Assembly: GCA_033032865.1 (NCBI GenBank)
Contig: JAWHQI010001499.1
Location: forward strand, 1-64,000
Origin: Dactylorhiza incarnata
Lineage: Eukaryota; Streptophyta; Magnoliopsida; Asparagales; Orchidaceae
Length of the DNA: 64,000 nucleotides
Reading direction: 5' to 3'
A program made the position numbers and the translations under genes. The notes beneath the pieces were generated by a model. The model ran no database searches. It saw only the letters and a program-made list of their open reading frames with translations, and had not been told where the DNA came from. Below, piece by piece: positions 44,608 to 55,984 of this stretch (position 1 is the stretch's first letter; every line of letters begins with the position of its first letter).

Positions 44608-45949
44608 TGATGTAGCACTACGACCACAATGCCCGTAATTAGTTAACCGCACGCGACTAAAGAAGAATGATGCAAATGCAAGCCGCACAGTGCAAGCGCA
44701 CCGGACTAGGCAAAGAGAAACACTTGCCACACGAAGGTTGCCAAACCTCTTGGGATCTCCCAAGGACTATAAAGCCAATGTTTGATCAAGCAAAGGGACC
44801 CACCCGGTCCGAACGAGCTATGTGTTGTACCAAAAGAAACCCACCGAAAATACGATTCGGAAAGGGGTGAGTCTCTCCCAACAAAATTCGGGGCTCGCCA
44901 AGCCCTCTTTTCGGAAAATAAAAACGACGAAATAAAATATGTACTCTACTCTCCACCTAGCATGCATGCAGAAGAAAATCTCAGCAACAATATCCCTATC
45001 ACAAGCAACTACCAACGTTAGCGGTGAACTCGCGGGCGCAATGTTTGAGCGGCGAGATTCGTCCGGGTTAGGAAAATCCCAACAAAATTAAGCAACCGTG
45101 CGCGCTTCCTTTCCGATCAATTGATCGGGGACGCGACGACGAGCGGAACTCGCTCCGATTTGTTTTCAAGCTATCCGATCACACACGAAACCATTCACAT
45201 CCACAAGAACACTGAAATAGACGAATCACACAAGAAGGGAGTAGAGAAATCGTTACCCCACGCGAGCGGTCTCGCGAGATGAGCGGAGGCGCCGGGAGCG
45301 GTCGGATCTGCACACGACGGGAAGCTCTTCCTCTAGCCGAACTTGGACAGGGAGCGGAGAGATCGAGATCGCACCGGGCAGAAGCGGAGAGGGAGGGCCG
45401 GCGTCGCACCGATGGGGGAGAGGTCGCCGACGTCGCACCGGATGGGGGATAGGTTGCCGGCGTCGCACCAGGCTGAAGGAAGATGGCCGGCGTCACACCA
45501 GCGGGAGGAGAGCTGCCGGCGTCGCACCGCGCAGAAATCGCGAACTCGGGAGGCTTCGCACGCACCCTAGCCGACGTACAGAGAAGGAATCTCAAAAACT
45601 TCTTAATTTTTTTCATTCATTCCGGCTACAATCCAAAATGAGGAGTACTTATACTCCTCAACAACTATCATCCTAGCCACACAATTCCAAGTGCCTAATC
45701 CTAGCCATCAAAATGTTTTAACCAAAAATAAAATGCAGGAAATAAAAAATTGCGACCCGTGACCGCCTAACATTTTCGTCGATCGGGTGCGCACGACATA
45801 AAATAAAATGTGACCAAAAAGTTTAAGAAATAATAACTAGAGAAAAATATCCGCCTTAGCGGACCATGTCGCGATATGATCGCCTCGTGTTGGGGCGAAG
45901 GTTGTAGCCGCGCGGCGCATCGTCGAGGGGAACCGGGTCGGCGCCATCA
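44608..45949 (-). repeat. 5' LTR of the CRM/Galadriel-like element
   Basis: 1342 bp, near-identical to the 3' LTR. It carries the promoter for the minus-strand transcript. Confidence 0.9.
45640..45659 (-). promoter_or_regulatory. Palindrome-embedded TATA-like box in the LTR
   Basis: GAGGAGTA and TACTCCTC form a perfect 8-bp inverted repeat around a 4-base loop. On the minus strand the centre reads GTATAAGTA, a TATA-like box. The same block is at 39461-39480 in the other LTR. Confidence 0.45.
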
Positions 45950-46180
45950 AAGAGAAGCCTTGGGGGTCTTATTTATAGTTTTTGAGGGTGAGACTTTTGT
46001 AATTAAATGGGTGGTTAGAGTGGTTATGGTGGTTATGCGGCTACTCGCACACCATAACCAATTTATGTGTTATACGCACACCAATTTGTATAGTTTTGCA
46101 ATGATATATGTATTCATATGACGGATATGGTTATGCGCATACCATAACTATATTATTTGCTATACGCAGACCGTATTGAA

Positions 46181-46501
46181 GGATTTTACTATTTACACCC
46201 CATGATGTGAGATTTTACTATTTGCACCCCATGATGTGGGATTTTAATATTTGCACCCCCATGATGTGGGATTTTACTATTTGCACCCCCATGATGTGGG
46301 ATTTTACTATTTGCACCCCATGATGTGAGATTTTACTATTTGCACCACATGATGTGAGATTTTACTATTTGCACTCCATGATATGGGCTTTTACTATTTG
46401 CACCCCATAATGTAGGATTTTACTATTTGCACCCCATGATGGGGAATTTTACTATTTGCACCCCATGATGAGAGACTTTACTATTTGCACCCCATGATGG
46501 G
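46181..46501 (+). repeat. 28-bp minisatellite
   Basis: About 11-12 units of GATTTTACTATTTGCACCCC plus ATGATGTG, with small substitutions and occasional one-base indels. No coding potential. The 230 bp before it (45950-46180) hold only short repeats of ATACGCACACC type. Confidence 0.95.
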
Positions 46502-46601
46502 TGGTTACGGCGCTAGTAGAGTTTACTTTGGTCAACCATATTTTTTCCACTAAATGAGGCGGGTGCTTGACTATTCACAGCCCGGATTAGGGATACTTAT
46601 C

Positions 46602-46866
46602 AATATATATACATATATATATACACATATGTATATATACATATGTGTATATACATATACATATGTGTATATATATAGATATATATATATATACATACGT
46701 GTGTATATATACATATGTATCTATACATATATGTATCTATACATATATGTATCTATACATATATGTATCTATACATATATGTATCTATACATATATGTAT
46801 CTATACATATATGTATATATATATAGATATATATATGTTAATCTCTCTTTATATATATATATAGGC
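46602..46866 (+). repeat. TA-rich microsatellite with 16-bp period
   Basis: TATATACA-type simple sequence. At 46716-46815 it settles into 16-bp units TATGTATCTATACATA, each nearly self-complementary. Frames through it encode only Ile/Tyr repeats and are artefacts. Confidence 0.92.
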
Positions 46867-47604
46867 TAAATTAGAACCATTTAAGATCAAAGAGATATGG
46901 GCTGCAAAAAGTCCTTTCCTGGAACTCCTCCCTCCCTCCTGAAACCAGCTCGACACCCATGCCTCCTCCGTCATTTTCCTCCTCCGTCGTCGGCAGCTTG
47001 CCTGGAGCCCACCTTAGGGGTCGCCGGGACCCGACGAACCTGCAGGGAGTAGTACTGCGGTGCTTCGGCAGGACCACCGCCGGCGGTGGCCCTGATCGTG
47101 AGGCCCAGATCTGGGCCTCATGGTCAGGGCCACCGTCAGCGGTGGCCCTGCCGGGGGGGGGGGGGGGGGCGCATGACTACCGCACGGCAGGTTCGTCAGG
47201 GTCCGGCGACCTCGCCGGTGGCTCCGGTCATGCCGCCGGCTCCGAAAAGGCCGGCGACAGAGGAGGCAAACCACGGGCAGGGATTTTTTTAATTCTAGAA
47301 AAATTAAAAAAATATATACATATATATTATATATATAATACAAATATTTTAAAAAAATTAAAAATAAAATACAGACATTTTTATTTTTTAAAATTTTCTA
47401 AGAAAATGTTTAAATAATTATATATATATAATTATTTATATAATTTACAAAAATAAAAAAAAATTGGGTGTGTGTCCGGGGCGGCATGGTACTATCACGC
47501 GGGTATAATTGGGTGCGTGTCCGGGGCGGGCAAAATACTATCGTGCGGGTCACGGGGTCCCCCGTACACTGTCACTCGCGTGCACACACACACACACACA
47601 TATA

Positions 47605-47647
<43 letters not shown>

Positions 47648-48024
47648 TGTCAACTATTCAGTTTAATGGCGTGAAAGACACTTGGCCTTCAGATCTGCTC
47701 ACCTTGTTGTAGAGGCCGCCAAAACAAGAACTCTTCAGCTGCGATCCACTATAGAATGCCGCCGATGCAGATCCCTTTCGAGGAAACGAGGAGGAGGTCA
47801 CCGGTTGTAGAGATAAAGATCTGATCCCCAATACCTTTCCGGAAAATCATAAAGAAGGCAGATGGGCGGTATTGATGGAGATGAGGTGAAGGAGCCTCAG
47901 GATTTTTCAGCCCTTGTTCACAGTCATGGAAATGAAAATGAAATGAAAATTATTACGAGGGAGAGCATATTTCCGGGCAGACATATTATGATAATTTATT
48001 GATTTTTATCACAATTTTAACTGT
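46867..48024. other. Intergenic region with simple repeats; possible exon remnant
   Basis: A GC-rich block (46900-47285, with a 17-G run at 47153-47169) has open frames but no family resemblance. At 47463-47560 a roughly 50-bp unit (GTGTCCGGGGCGG) is tandemly duplicated. At 47650-47950 the minus strand shows a serine-rich open stretch (SSFPRKGSASAAFYSGS) that could be a fragment of a plastid transit-peptide exon. This is weak and unassigned. Confidence 0.3.
47583..47646 (+). repeat. (CA)n-(TG)n compound microsatellite
   Basis: CACACA run followed by ATATATGTGTGTATATGTG and a long TG run. The two halves are complementary and could fold into a hairpin. Confidence 0.93.
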
Positions 48025-48029
48025 AATTC

Positions 48030-48277
48030 TGTTAAGAGGTAAAACAATCAAACGTCCAAACAGATGAAAGAAAGAAGAAACTAGAATCCACGGGATTATC
48101 TCTAATGGCAGAGATTGTGGAACATCTTCATATTAAGAAAAATAAGACTCAGAGCGTTCTTACATAGGGGGTAGCCCCACTTATTTATAGAAAGGGAAAG
48201 CAACATGAAAGGCTACAGGAGGAAACAAAACAGAATAACAGAAATCCAAAACAAACAAAAATAACAGAAATCCAACA
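48030..48277 (-). repeat. 3' LTR of the Copia element
   Basis: 248 bp, bordered inside by the purine tract (minus strand CTTGAAGGGGGG, 48278-48289). The LTR is short, as is common for Copia. Confidence 0.93.
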
Positions 48278-48519
48278 CCCCCCTTCAAGTTGGTATTTGG
48301 AGCCATTCACAAATGCCTAACTTGTTGAGAAATGTTTGTAGAGTATTTCTTCCAACGGCTTTGGTGAATATATCGGCAAGCTGTTGTTTGGATGGAACAT
48401 ATTGTGGAGCAATCATCTTGGACAGGAGGTTTTCTCGAACTAAATGCCAATCTAGTTCAATATGTTTAGTTCTTTCGTGATAGACTGGGTTGGACGCAAT
48501 GTGAAGAGCAACTTGATTA

Positions 48520-51480
48520 TCACAATGAAGAGGTATATGATCGAGTTAAATCAGTAGTTTGAAAATCAGCTAACAGATTTACAATCCATGTTAACTCACA
48601 GCAAACGGCTGCCATTGCTCGATATTCAGATTCAGCAGAGGATTTTGAGACAGTAGTTTGCTTTTTAGTCGTCTTCCAAGATATTAATGCGGCTCCAAGC
48701 TTTATGCAAAAACCAGTTGTGGACCTGCGTGTCATAGGGCATGCCGCCCAATCTGCGTCACAATAAGCTTCCAATTTTAATTGAGTACCAGTAGGAAACA
48801 AAAGACCATGATGAAGTGTTCCTTTGATATAACATAGAACCTTTGTTATCATATGCATATGAGGAACTCTTGGCTTTGCCATAAATTGACTTAAGATGTG
48901 TACTGGGTCTGTTAAATCTGGCCTGGAGACTGTCAGACAAATGAGTTTTTCTACAATTTTGCGATACAAAGTAGGATCATCAAGAATTTCTCCATCATAG
49001 TCATTTAACTCGTGGTTTCGTTCTATAAGAATGTCACTTATTTTGCAATCAGTCATACCAGCATCCTGTAAAATTTCTTTAGCATATTTTTGCTGACTTA
49101 AGTGAATACCTTCATCATTCCTGATGGCTTCAATGCCAAGAAAAAAATTCAAATTACCAAGATCTTTGATTTTGAATTTAGTATGTAGGAAAGATTTGAA
49201 ATCAGCTATGGTTTGCGGATTGTTTCCAGTTATTAATATGTCATCGACGTATACAAGTAACACAGTAAAATCATTGTTACTTTTCTTGCTAAAAAGAGAA
49301 TGATCACTCTTAGATGAAACAAAACCAATTGTTTCTATAGTAGAGGAGAATTTAGCAAACCATTGTCGAGATGCCTGTTTTAAACCGTAGAGGGATTTAT
49401 GTAATCGACATACTGGATTTTTGTATTCCCTTGAAACGTTGAAACCTGGTGGTATTTCATATAGACCTCTTCAAGTAATTCTCCATGTAAGAAGGCATTA
49501 TCCACATCTAATTGCATAATGGGCCATCCTCTAGAGGCACCAGCAACAATTAAACTTCTGACTGTAGTCATTTTGACTACCGGTGCAAATGTGTCTTGAT
49601 AATCAAGACCCTCTATTTGCGTAAAACCCTTTGCAACTAATCTAGCTTTGAACCTTTCAATTGTGCCATCAGATTTGTGTTTTATTTTGTAAATCCATTT
49701 ACAGCTAACAACTTTCTTTCCAATATGTAATTCTGTTATAGACCAAGTATGATTCTCCTCTAAAGCTGAAATTTCTTTAGACATGGCTTCTCTCCATCGA
49801 GTATCCTGGTAGGCATGTTGATATGTTTCAGGTTCTGTGGAATGATCTGAATAAGAAACAAGTGTAGTAGGATAACTCATAGAGCAAATGTAATCTTTCT
49901 GCCATGGCGGTTTAGTGATGGAACGAGTTGATCTCCTCAATTGAGCGGTAGGAATGATACTATTCTGGCCATTTGAGAGAGGAAGGGCAGTAGATAATTC
50001 ATCTGTACTGGTTTCAGTATAAGTATTTGGATTGTCAATAAGGTGGTTATGAGAACTTGATGAGCTTTGGTTTGTATTGGTGTCAAGAGCAAATTCACTG
50101 AAATCAGACGAAAAAAGTAAACAGCTTGAAGGAGAGGTGTTGTTGTTGGAAAAAGGAAATATATGTGCTCAAAGAATCTAACATCACGACTGATAAAAAT
50201 TGTGTGAGTTAGTAAATCATATAACTTGTATCCTTTCTGTCCATGTGGATAACCTATAAAAATGCATTGACGAGCACGAGGAGCAAATTTATCTCTGTTG
50301 TGATTATTGGTTGAAGCAAAACATAAGCATCCAAAAACTTTCAGATTATGATAAGTAGGAAGTTTATGGAATAATGCTTCAAAAGGAGATTTATTGTTAA
50401 GGACACTGGATGGGATCTTGTTAATCAAATAAGTTGCCGTGAGGACACATTCCCCCCAAAATTGAATTGGTAAACTGGACTGAAAACGTAGAGCTCGAGT
50501 CATTTCAAGAACATGACGATGTTTTCTCTCTGCATGCAATACCATTTTGCTGAGGAGTATATGTGCAACTGCTTTGGTGTATGATGCCTTTATCCAAGAA
50601 AATAGCTTTTAACCTGTGGTTAAAAAATTCTGATCCATTGTCGGTGCGACACACTTTAACACAAGTATTGAATTGATTTTTGAATCATTTGCAAGAAATT
50701 GAAAAGTAAGGATGGTACTTCTTCTTTAGAACTCATCAGAAATGTTCAAGTATTCTGGGTAAAATCATCAACAATGGTAAGAAAGTATTTAAAACCATGA
50801 TGAGTGGCAGTTTTGTAAGGACCCCATGTATCACAATGTATGAGATCAAAAGCATGTGAGGAGAAACCATCACTTTTACTAAATGGATATCTAGATTGTT
50901 TAGCTAAAGGGCAAATGCTACAATCATAGTGTTTAATAGAATGTAAATCTGAAATACAAGTAGTCAAATGTTTGAGCTTGTTGGTCGATATGTGTCCCAA
51001 GCGATGATGCCATAAAATGGAAGTGTGAAGATCTGTTTTAGCAGCAGCAACAGTAATGTTTGTGGCAGTAGATGGAGTATTCTGATAAAAGTACAAGCCA
51101 CCCTTTTGTGTCCCCAGCACACTATGGCTCTTCTTCAAATGGTCCTGAAGTAAGACAACATTTAGAGTAAAAAATAATTGATTGTTGTGTATCTGAAGTA
51201 AGCTTGCTGACAGAAATCAGATTGTGTTGAAAGTTTGGTACAAATAGAACATCATGTAAGATGATTTCATTAGATAGCCGAATGGTGCCTGTATCTGTAA
51301 TAGAAGCTGAGGAACCATCTGGTAGATACACTGAAGATGGCTTGTGTAGACGTTTTGGTTCAAGCAGTAAATGATAAAGGTGTGTGATATGGTCGGTAGC
51401 ACCAGTATCAAGAATCCAATCATCAGTTTGTTGAGAGGAGGAGAAGCAATAGCAAATACCTGCTAACCGTTGTTTGTAAT
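48520..51480 (-). pseudogene. Copia pol (protease, integrase, RT, RNase H) with several frameshifts
   Basis: Pieces in different frames. Protease: WILDTGATDHIT (about 51420). Integrase zinc site: HHRLGH and CSICPLAK (about 51020-50890), with core HCDTWGP. Integrase C-terminal part: [42 protein letters not shown] (about 49700) and VYVDDILI (about 49255). RNase H: YCDADWA and SKSSAESEYRAM (about 48720-48610). At least four frame breaks separate them, so the copy cannot make its own enzymes. Confidence 0.88.
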
Positions 51481-51499
51481 CAGTCGGCTGATTGACAAG

Positions 51500-52569
51500 C
51501 TCAAGAAGTTTGGTGATTTGTTCTGAAGTAAATTGAGGAATTGAGATTGGATCATGAAATGCAGGAGGCTGAGAATTAGATCCAGTCTTACTTCCAGAAG
51601 GCTCTGGTCGAGTAGAATTAGCAAAATTTCCTTCAAAACGGTGAAATCCAGTTTTGGGAGGAATTTTCTTGTTTTTACTCTTATAGTTTGGTGGGTATCC
51701 ATGCAGTTTAAAGCATTTGGCTTTGAATCCTGCCATTTGGCAATATTCACACCACAAGGATCGTTTATTGTCGACAGAAGAATTCCAATTATATATGCCG
51801 TTGAGTGGACAAGTTGCTATCAGTATTAGAAGAATTGCTCCCAGTATAGAAAGCAGTGGTCAAATCTTCCATATGTGAGGTATGTGAAATGGTCATTTGG
51901 CGTTCTTCTTGTTGAATCATTGAGTATGCTTCTTCAAGAGAGGGCAAAGTTTTCATTAGGAGGATCTGACCACGAAGAGGTTTGAAAGAATCACTCAAAC
52001 CCATTAAAAATTGCATGAGTTTTTGTTCCTCTATTTGATTGAGCCAAGCTTTTGCTCCTCACAGGGAAGATCTGATTTTCAAACAGGAATCGAAATAATT
52101 GCTTCTAGCTCATCCCATAATTGCTTGATCTTTGCAAAATATGTTTCAATGTTTAGATTGTCTTGGCAGCAGGAAGAAATGGTTTTGCGTAAACCATAAG
52201 TGCGGGAACTATTACTGTTAGCAAAACATCGTGAAAGATTGGACCACATGATTGCTGCGGTACTGCTATGAAGAATCGATTGGCCAATGTCTTTCGAAAC
52301 AGCATTGATCAGCCACGAAATAACCATATTATTCGCTTGTTCCCATTGAGAAAGATTAGGATCAGAGGCGATCGGTTTCGGAATGGATCCATCCACGGAC
52401 CTAATTTGTTTTTGAAAGATAGCGCAATTTCCATGGAACGTTTCCATGAAATGTAATTTACGGTGCCAAGAAGTACCTGGGAGACGAGGAGCATGCCAGG
52501 AGAATCAGAATTCTGGATGGAATATGAAATTATAGTGGGACGATGATCTGGATCTGTTGAATCTGCCAT
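51500..52569 (-). pseudogene. Copia gag with frameshifts
   Basis: Starts at ATG 52569. Gag core pieces lie at 52569-52309, 52447-52079 and 52016-51789 in shifting frames (LVSQVLLGTVNYISW, LKIRQLWDEL-like, MQFLMGLSDSFK). The zinc knuckle near 51750 reads CEYCQMAGFKAKC, with Phe where the family has His, so the knuckle itself is also damaged. Confidence 0.8.
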
Positions 52570-52667
52570 GGAGAACAGCGAAGATGACCGAACACGATTC
52601 TTGAATTGATATGATTTCTAATCTTGAAGCGATACAATTTCAAAACTCAAAATCGAGAATCTTATTC

Positions 52668-52679
52668 GCTCTGATACCA
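52668..52679 (-). other. Primer-binding site of the Copia element
   Basis: The minus strand reads TGGTATCAGAGC directly at the LTR end, complementary to initiator-Met tRNA. Confidence 0.88.
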
Positions 52680-52927
52680 TGTTAAGAGGTAAAACAATCA
52701 AACGTCCAAACAGATGAAAGAAAGAAGAAACTAAAATCCACGGGATTATCTCTAATGACAGAGATTGTGGAACATCTTCATATTAAGAAAAATAAGACTC
52801 AGAGCGTTCTTACATTGGGGGTAGCCCCACTTATTTATAGAAAGGGAAAGCAACAGGAAAGGCTACAGGAGGAAACAAAACAGAATAACAGAAATCCTAA
52901 ACAAACAAAAATAACAGAAATCCAAAA
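52680..52927 (-). repeat. 5' LTR of the Copia element
   Basis: 248 bp, matching 48030-48277 except at six sites, one of them in the terminal dinucleotide. Confidence 0.93.
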
Positions 52928-52932
52928 AATTC

Positions 52933-53191
52933 ATGCGCCCAAAGCGGTCCGCGGACGGAGAGAACTCAGTCGCAACCAAGAGTACGTATTAGCCATGTGC
53001 CTGACTACTAATGCTACGTATTTGAATACGACGACATCAAACTCAGCGTAATCTATCGATCATACGAAGTTCAAATTCAATTGCTGCTTTATATTAAAAC
53101 ATATGCTATTGTAGTAATAAAATAAAATAAAAGTATTTTAATGAAATTCAGTTACATGCATGTAATAATTTCTTGGTACGCGCGGCGTGAT
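52933..53191 (-). other. 3' flank of the P450 gene
   Basis: AT-rich sequence downstream of the P450 stop, presumably its 3' untranslated region. No clear AATAAA on the minus strand. The Copia insertion at 52932 may have removed the native terminator. Confidence 0.4.
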
Positions 53192-54676
53192 TCAGTTGCT
53201 CCTCCTGACATTAATGCGAGCGCTAAGGGGCGTTTTCATGGGCATGAAGATTTCCATCTTGGAGGACATGTCAACCCTCTCTCCTTTGACTGCAGGTCTC
53301 CACTCAAACTCTCTCACCAGATGCGCCACGAAGTAGCTTAGAATAAACACGGCCAATTCCGAACCCGCGCACATCCTCCTCCCTCCCCCGAAGGCCATCA
53401 ACTTCGCATGCCCGCCGGCGGCAAGAAACCTCTCCGGCAAAAACTTCAGCGGGTCCTCCCACACACTTTCGTCCACTCCCATGGAGGCCGCATTGAAGAA
53501 AACCAACGCGCCTTTTGGCACCGCATACCCGCCCACCTCAAACTCCTTTCCGACGAACCGCAGGAAGGACGGCGACGGCGGATGCAGCCGAATCCCTTCC
53601 ATAACTACTGCCCTCAGATACCGCGACGTCAACATTTCCTCTCCGTCGATCCCTAATAAACATAATTCCTCCGCTAGCCTCCCCTGCACGCGGGGGTGAT
53701 TAACGAGCTCCGCCATGATCCACTCCAAAGCGATCGTCGTGTTGTGTCCGCTTGCTCCGATGAACTCCGCGCACAGATCAAGCACCTCATCTTCCCTAAG
53801 TTTCCTTTTTCCACCCCCGCTGTTATCCGCCGGCAGTTCAAAGTCAAGCAGGGTACCAGCGTAGCAAGTAGCAGGGAGATGATCGCGCCCATTTTGCAGG
53901 AGATTGATGAGGATCCCGGCCGACATATGATGGCCACTGTTGTTGAAGAGGAGCTTGGAAAACACCTGGATCAAACGGGGAAGGAAGGAGAAGAACAGCA
54001 AGACGGCGCTTTCGGATGTCATGATTTTCATTGTCTCGTGGAGTTCTACAGCCTCCCTGTCATCTAAATCTCTGCCGAAGCACATGGAGGCCAGAAGGCT
54101 GTAGAACGCGCGCGATAAGTTGTTTCGGAAGTTAACAATACCGGCTGATTCTGCCGACTCTGTCGTGAATCGTTCGAGGAGCTTCTCCTTGACCCGTCGC
54201 CGGGCAGCGGCGAAATGCTTCGTGGAAGATGGCGCAACGAAACCGGACACGAGATTTCGGCGCAGGCTTCGCCACGCCTCTCCGTAAGGGGAGACCGTCA
54301 CCCCGACATGCTCACGTGCATGAATGCGGAAGGGTGTGCAGGGCCGGACGCGGTCGGAGACGGCGGAGCCATTGTTGACGAGGACTTGATTCGCGAGGTC
54401 CGCGTCGGAGATGAAGACGGCGGTGCAAAAAGGGAGGCGAAGGGAGGTGATGGGTCCCCGGGAGGCTTGAAGGCGGTGAAGAAGGTGGTTTATGTCGGCG
54501 AGGGACGGACCCGACGGCCACGAAATCCCTGCGATAGCGGCGAGGAGAGAGAAGAGGGGCAGGGAAGGGGGGAGGTTGCCGGCGGCAGAACCTTTCTTCG
54601 GTGAGGAGGCGTAATGCAGAAGGCCTAACAAGAAGCAGGTTACTAGTAGGATGAGAAAGGGCGGTTGAACTTCCAT
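53192..54676 (-). CDS. Cytochrome P450, CYP89-like, with altered oxygen-activation motif
   Basis: 494 residues, single exon, normal length for plant A-type P450s. N-terminal hydrophobic anchor (about 6-22) for the ER membrane, then a weak proline hinge (LPPSLP). C-helix WRSLR (W135), K-helix ExxR (E360-R363), PERF (415-418) and haem-binding FGGGRRMCAG with C436 are intact. Overall pattern (ALVxNG-like LVNNGSA, SPYGEAWRSLRRNL, LCAEF, ALEWIMAELV, EFEWR) fits CYP89, with CYP77 as alternative; both are intronless. The I-helix, normally AGxDTT, reads A308-S-G-H-N-T313: the acid is His and the first Thr is Asn. Expected role is NADPH-P450 reductase-driven monooxygenation, substrate unknown; the altered motif may change or weaken this. 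The frame is intact. Confidence 0.85.
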   Translation of the reverse strand: MEVQPPFLILLVTCFLLGLLHYASSPKKGSAAGNLPPSLPLFSLLAAIAGISWPSGPSLADINHLLHRLQASRGPITSLRLPFCTAVFISDADLANQVLVNNGSAVSDRVRPCTPFRIHAREHVGVTVSPYGEAWRSLRRNLVSGFVAPSSTKHFAAARRRVKEKLLERFTTESAESAGIVNFRNNLSRAFYSLLASMCFGRDLDDREAVELHETMKIMTSESAVLLFFSFLPRLIQVFSKLLFNNSGHHMSAGILINLLQNGRDHLPATCYAGTLLDFELPADNSGGGKRKLREDEVLDLCAEFIGASGHNTTIALEWIMAELVNHPRVQGRLAEELCLLGIDGEEMLTSRYLRAVVMEGIRLHPPSPSFLRFVGKEFEVGGYAVPKGALVFFNAASMGVDESVWEDPLKFLPERFLAAGGHAKLMAFGGGRRMCAGSELAVFILSYFVAHLVREFEWRPAVKGERVDMSSKMEIFMPMKTPLSARINVRRSN

Positions 54677-54738
54677 CTAGCTTGCTGGGCGGTTCTTCTT
54701 CTTCTTCTTCTTTAATTTCCCGTTGAAGCTTTACTCCA

Positions 54739-54744
54739 TTTATA
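54739..54744 (-). promoter_or_regulatory. TATA box of the P450 gene
   Basis: The minus strand reads CTTTTATAAATGG, with TATAAA about 65 bp upstream of the ATG. That leaves a short leader of roughly 30 bases. Confidence 0.6.
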
Positions 54745-55984
54745 AAAGTTAAAAAGCAGCTGCCCCGGAGATATTTTTACCCGGTCATGAGGATCAGGAT
54801 TCTCTCTATTTGGACTATGTATTCTCAAACGGTGTTGAATATCACTGGGGCCCGTAGCCTGTCCCACTTGCCTGGAAAAAGATCATCTACATTTGGGTGA
54901 TGGGCGATGTAATTTCATCTTTTTTTTGGGCCGGTGTTAAAAGCACCCCATTTTTCGCTAGTAGCACACCAAAAAAGCCCCCAAAGAACTTAAAACAATA
55001 ATAAGGCTCCCAAAACACCAAAACCTTTAAGCGCACTCCCCCGACGGCGCTCTCGTCCTCTTCTTCGCTTCCGTCGCTTCCACTCCCTTCCGATTGCCGA
55101 TGTTACCTGTACGAGGAAGGAGGAAGGAGGAAGGAGTTCGCTGCCACATCTACCTGTACGAGGAAGGCGTTCGCATGTGTTACCTTTTTCGCCGCTGCAT
55201 TGAAGCTTTCCGTTCGCCGCCACATCTACAGTTGTTTCCTCTGAACTCAAAACGAGCATGAGGAGTGCTCCGTCCAGGTTACGAACCAACATGCTTCTAT
55301 GTTTTTCACCTCATCGATTCAGTTGGGATCATCGAAGCTTTTGGATTTTTTTTTTCAAAATACAACAACAGGAAACTGACATTTAGGCTCCGTTTGGGGG
55401 GACTTATTTTCACCGGTCAAGCGGTTACGACCGCATGACCGATGAAAATAAGGCTTCATTTAGTTGAGCGGTTGCGGTTGTAAAGGAGCTGTTGGAAATG
55501 CAAGTTTGTAAATGGAGCTGTTGGATACTTGTTGCTGGAAATGAAGTTCTGTTTGGTTATTCTATAGATATAGATATAGTAGAGATATATATATAGAAAT
55601 ATAATTTAGGTTATAACTATAACCGTGAAGAGCAGCCCACGATGTGGCTTTGGTTTTATTTTGATTGGAGCCGCCAGATATAACCGTACAGAACCGTAAA
55701 AAGGAAAAACCGCATGCTGCTTTTGGTATAATATCGCCTGTAGCCTTTCTTGCCAAAAAAAAACTGCTGGGAGTCGGCCTGGGAGAATTCAGAGGAAGCC
55801 ACCTTTGTTCTTTCTTGGAGAGGAAGTCTTGCTCTCGTTGGTGGGAAGAGCCGCCGCCGCTGCCGTCTTCTTGCTCTTGGTGCCGCGAGGGGTGGGAGAC
55901 CTCTGTAGAGGTTCCGCCGGTGGTTGTCGTTGGTGCAACACCGTGCGATGACGGCAAAGTGAGGAGATGATAGCGGCGCGGGCG
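54745..55984. other. Upstream flank of the P450; no gene recognised
   Basis: It includes a duplicated CCTGTACGAGGAAGG block (about 55106-55170). A 50-base imperfect hairpin lies at 55403-55452 (arms CTTATTTTCA and TGAAAATAAG, with internal CGGTCA/TGACCG pairing), just after GGCTCCGTTTGG, a word often seen near plant MITE ends. Frames at 54990-55292 and 55562-55957 have no recognisable family. Confidence 0.4.

Larger units (their letters stand above)
38427..45949 (-). mobile_element. CRM/Galadriel-like chromovirus (minus strand)
   Basis: LTRs 38427-39770 and 44608-45949, ending TGATG...CATCA, differ at roughly 10 positions by eye (under 1%), so this is the youngest element of the window. Flanks ACGAG (38422-38426) and AAGAG (45950-45954) agree at four of five bases, consistent with a target duplication carrying one change. 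Internal features are a primer site for initiator-Met tRNA, gag-pol, a chromodomain and a purine tract (GCGGGGGAGGAT) next to the 3' LTR. RT and integrase resemble CRM and Galadriel chromoviruses. CRM members target centromeres, but the lineage call needs a tree. Confidence 0.9.
48030..52927 (-). mobile_element. Copia LTR retrotransposon, decayed coding region
   Basis: 4.9 kb. 248-bp LTRs at 48030-48277 and 52680-52927; on the coding strand they begin TGTTGG and end TTAACA, with one LTR carrying TT instead of TG at its start. Perfect 5-bp target duplication AATTC at 48025-48029 and 52928-52932. By eye the LTRs differ at six sites (about 2.4%). Order on the minus strand is gag, protease, integrase, RT, RNase H, the Copia arrangement. 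It inserted about 260 bp downstream of the P450 stop codon. Confidence 0.95.

Noticed and set aside
46554..46869. Ile/Tyr-rich small protein
   Set aside because: The frame is produced by the TATACATA microsatellite.
47650..47950. Plastid transit-peptide exon on the minus strand
   Set aside because: The serine-rich stretch is suggestive but short, without a clear start or a mature domain. Left as unassigned.
54990..55292. 100-codon minus-strand frame upstream of the P450
   Set aside because: No family motif; the C-terminal basic run comes from a CTTCTTCC-type low-complexity stretch.
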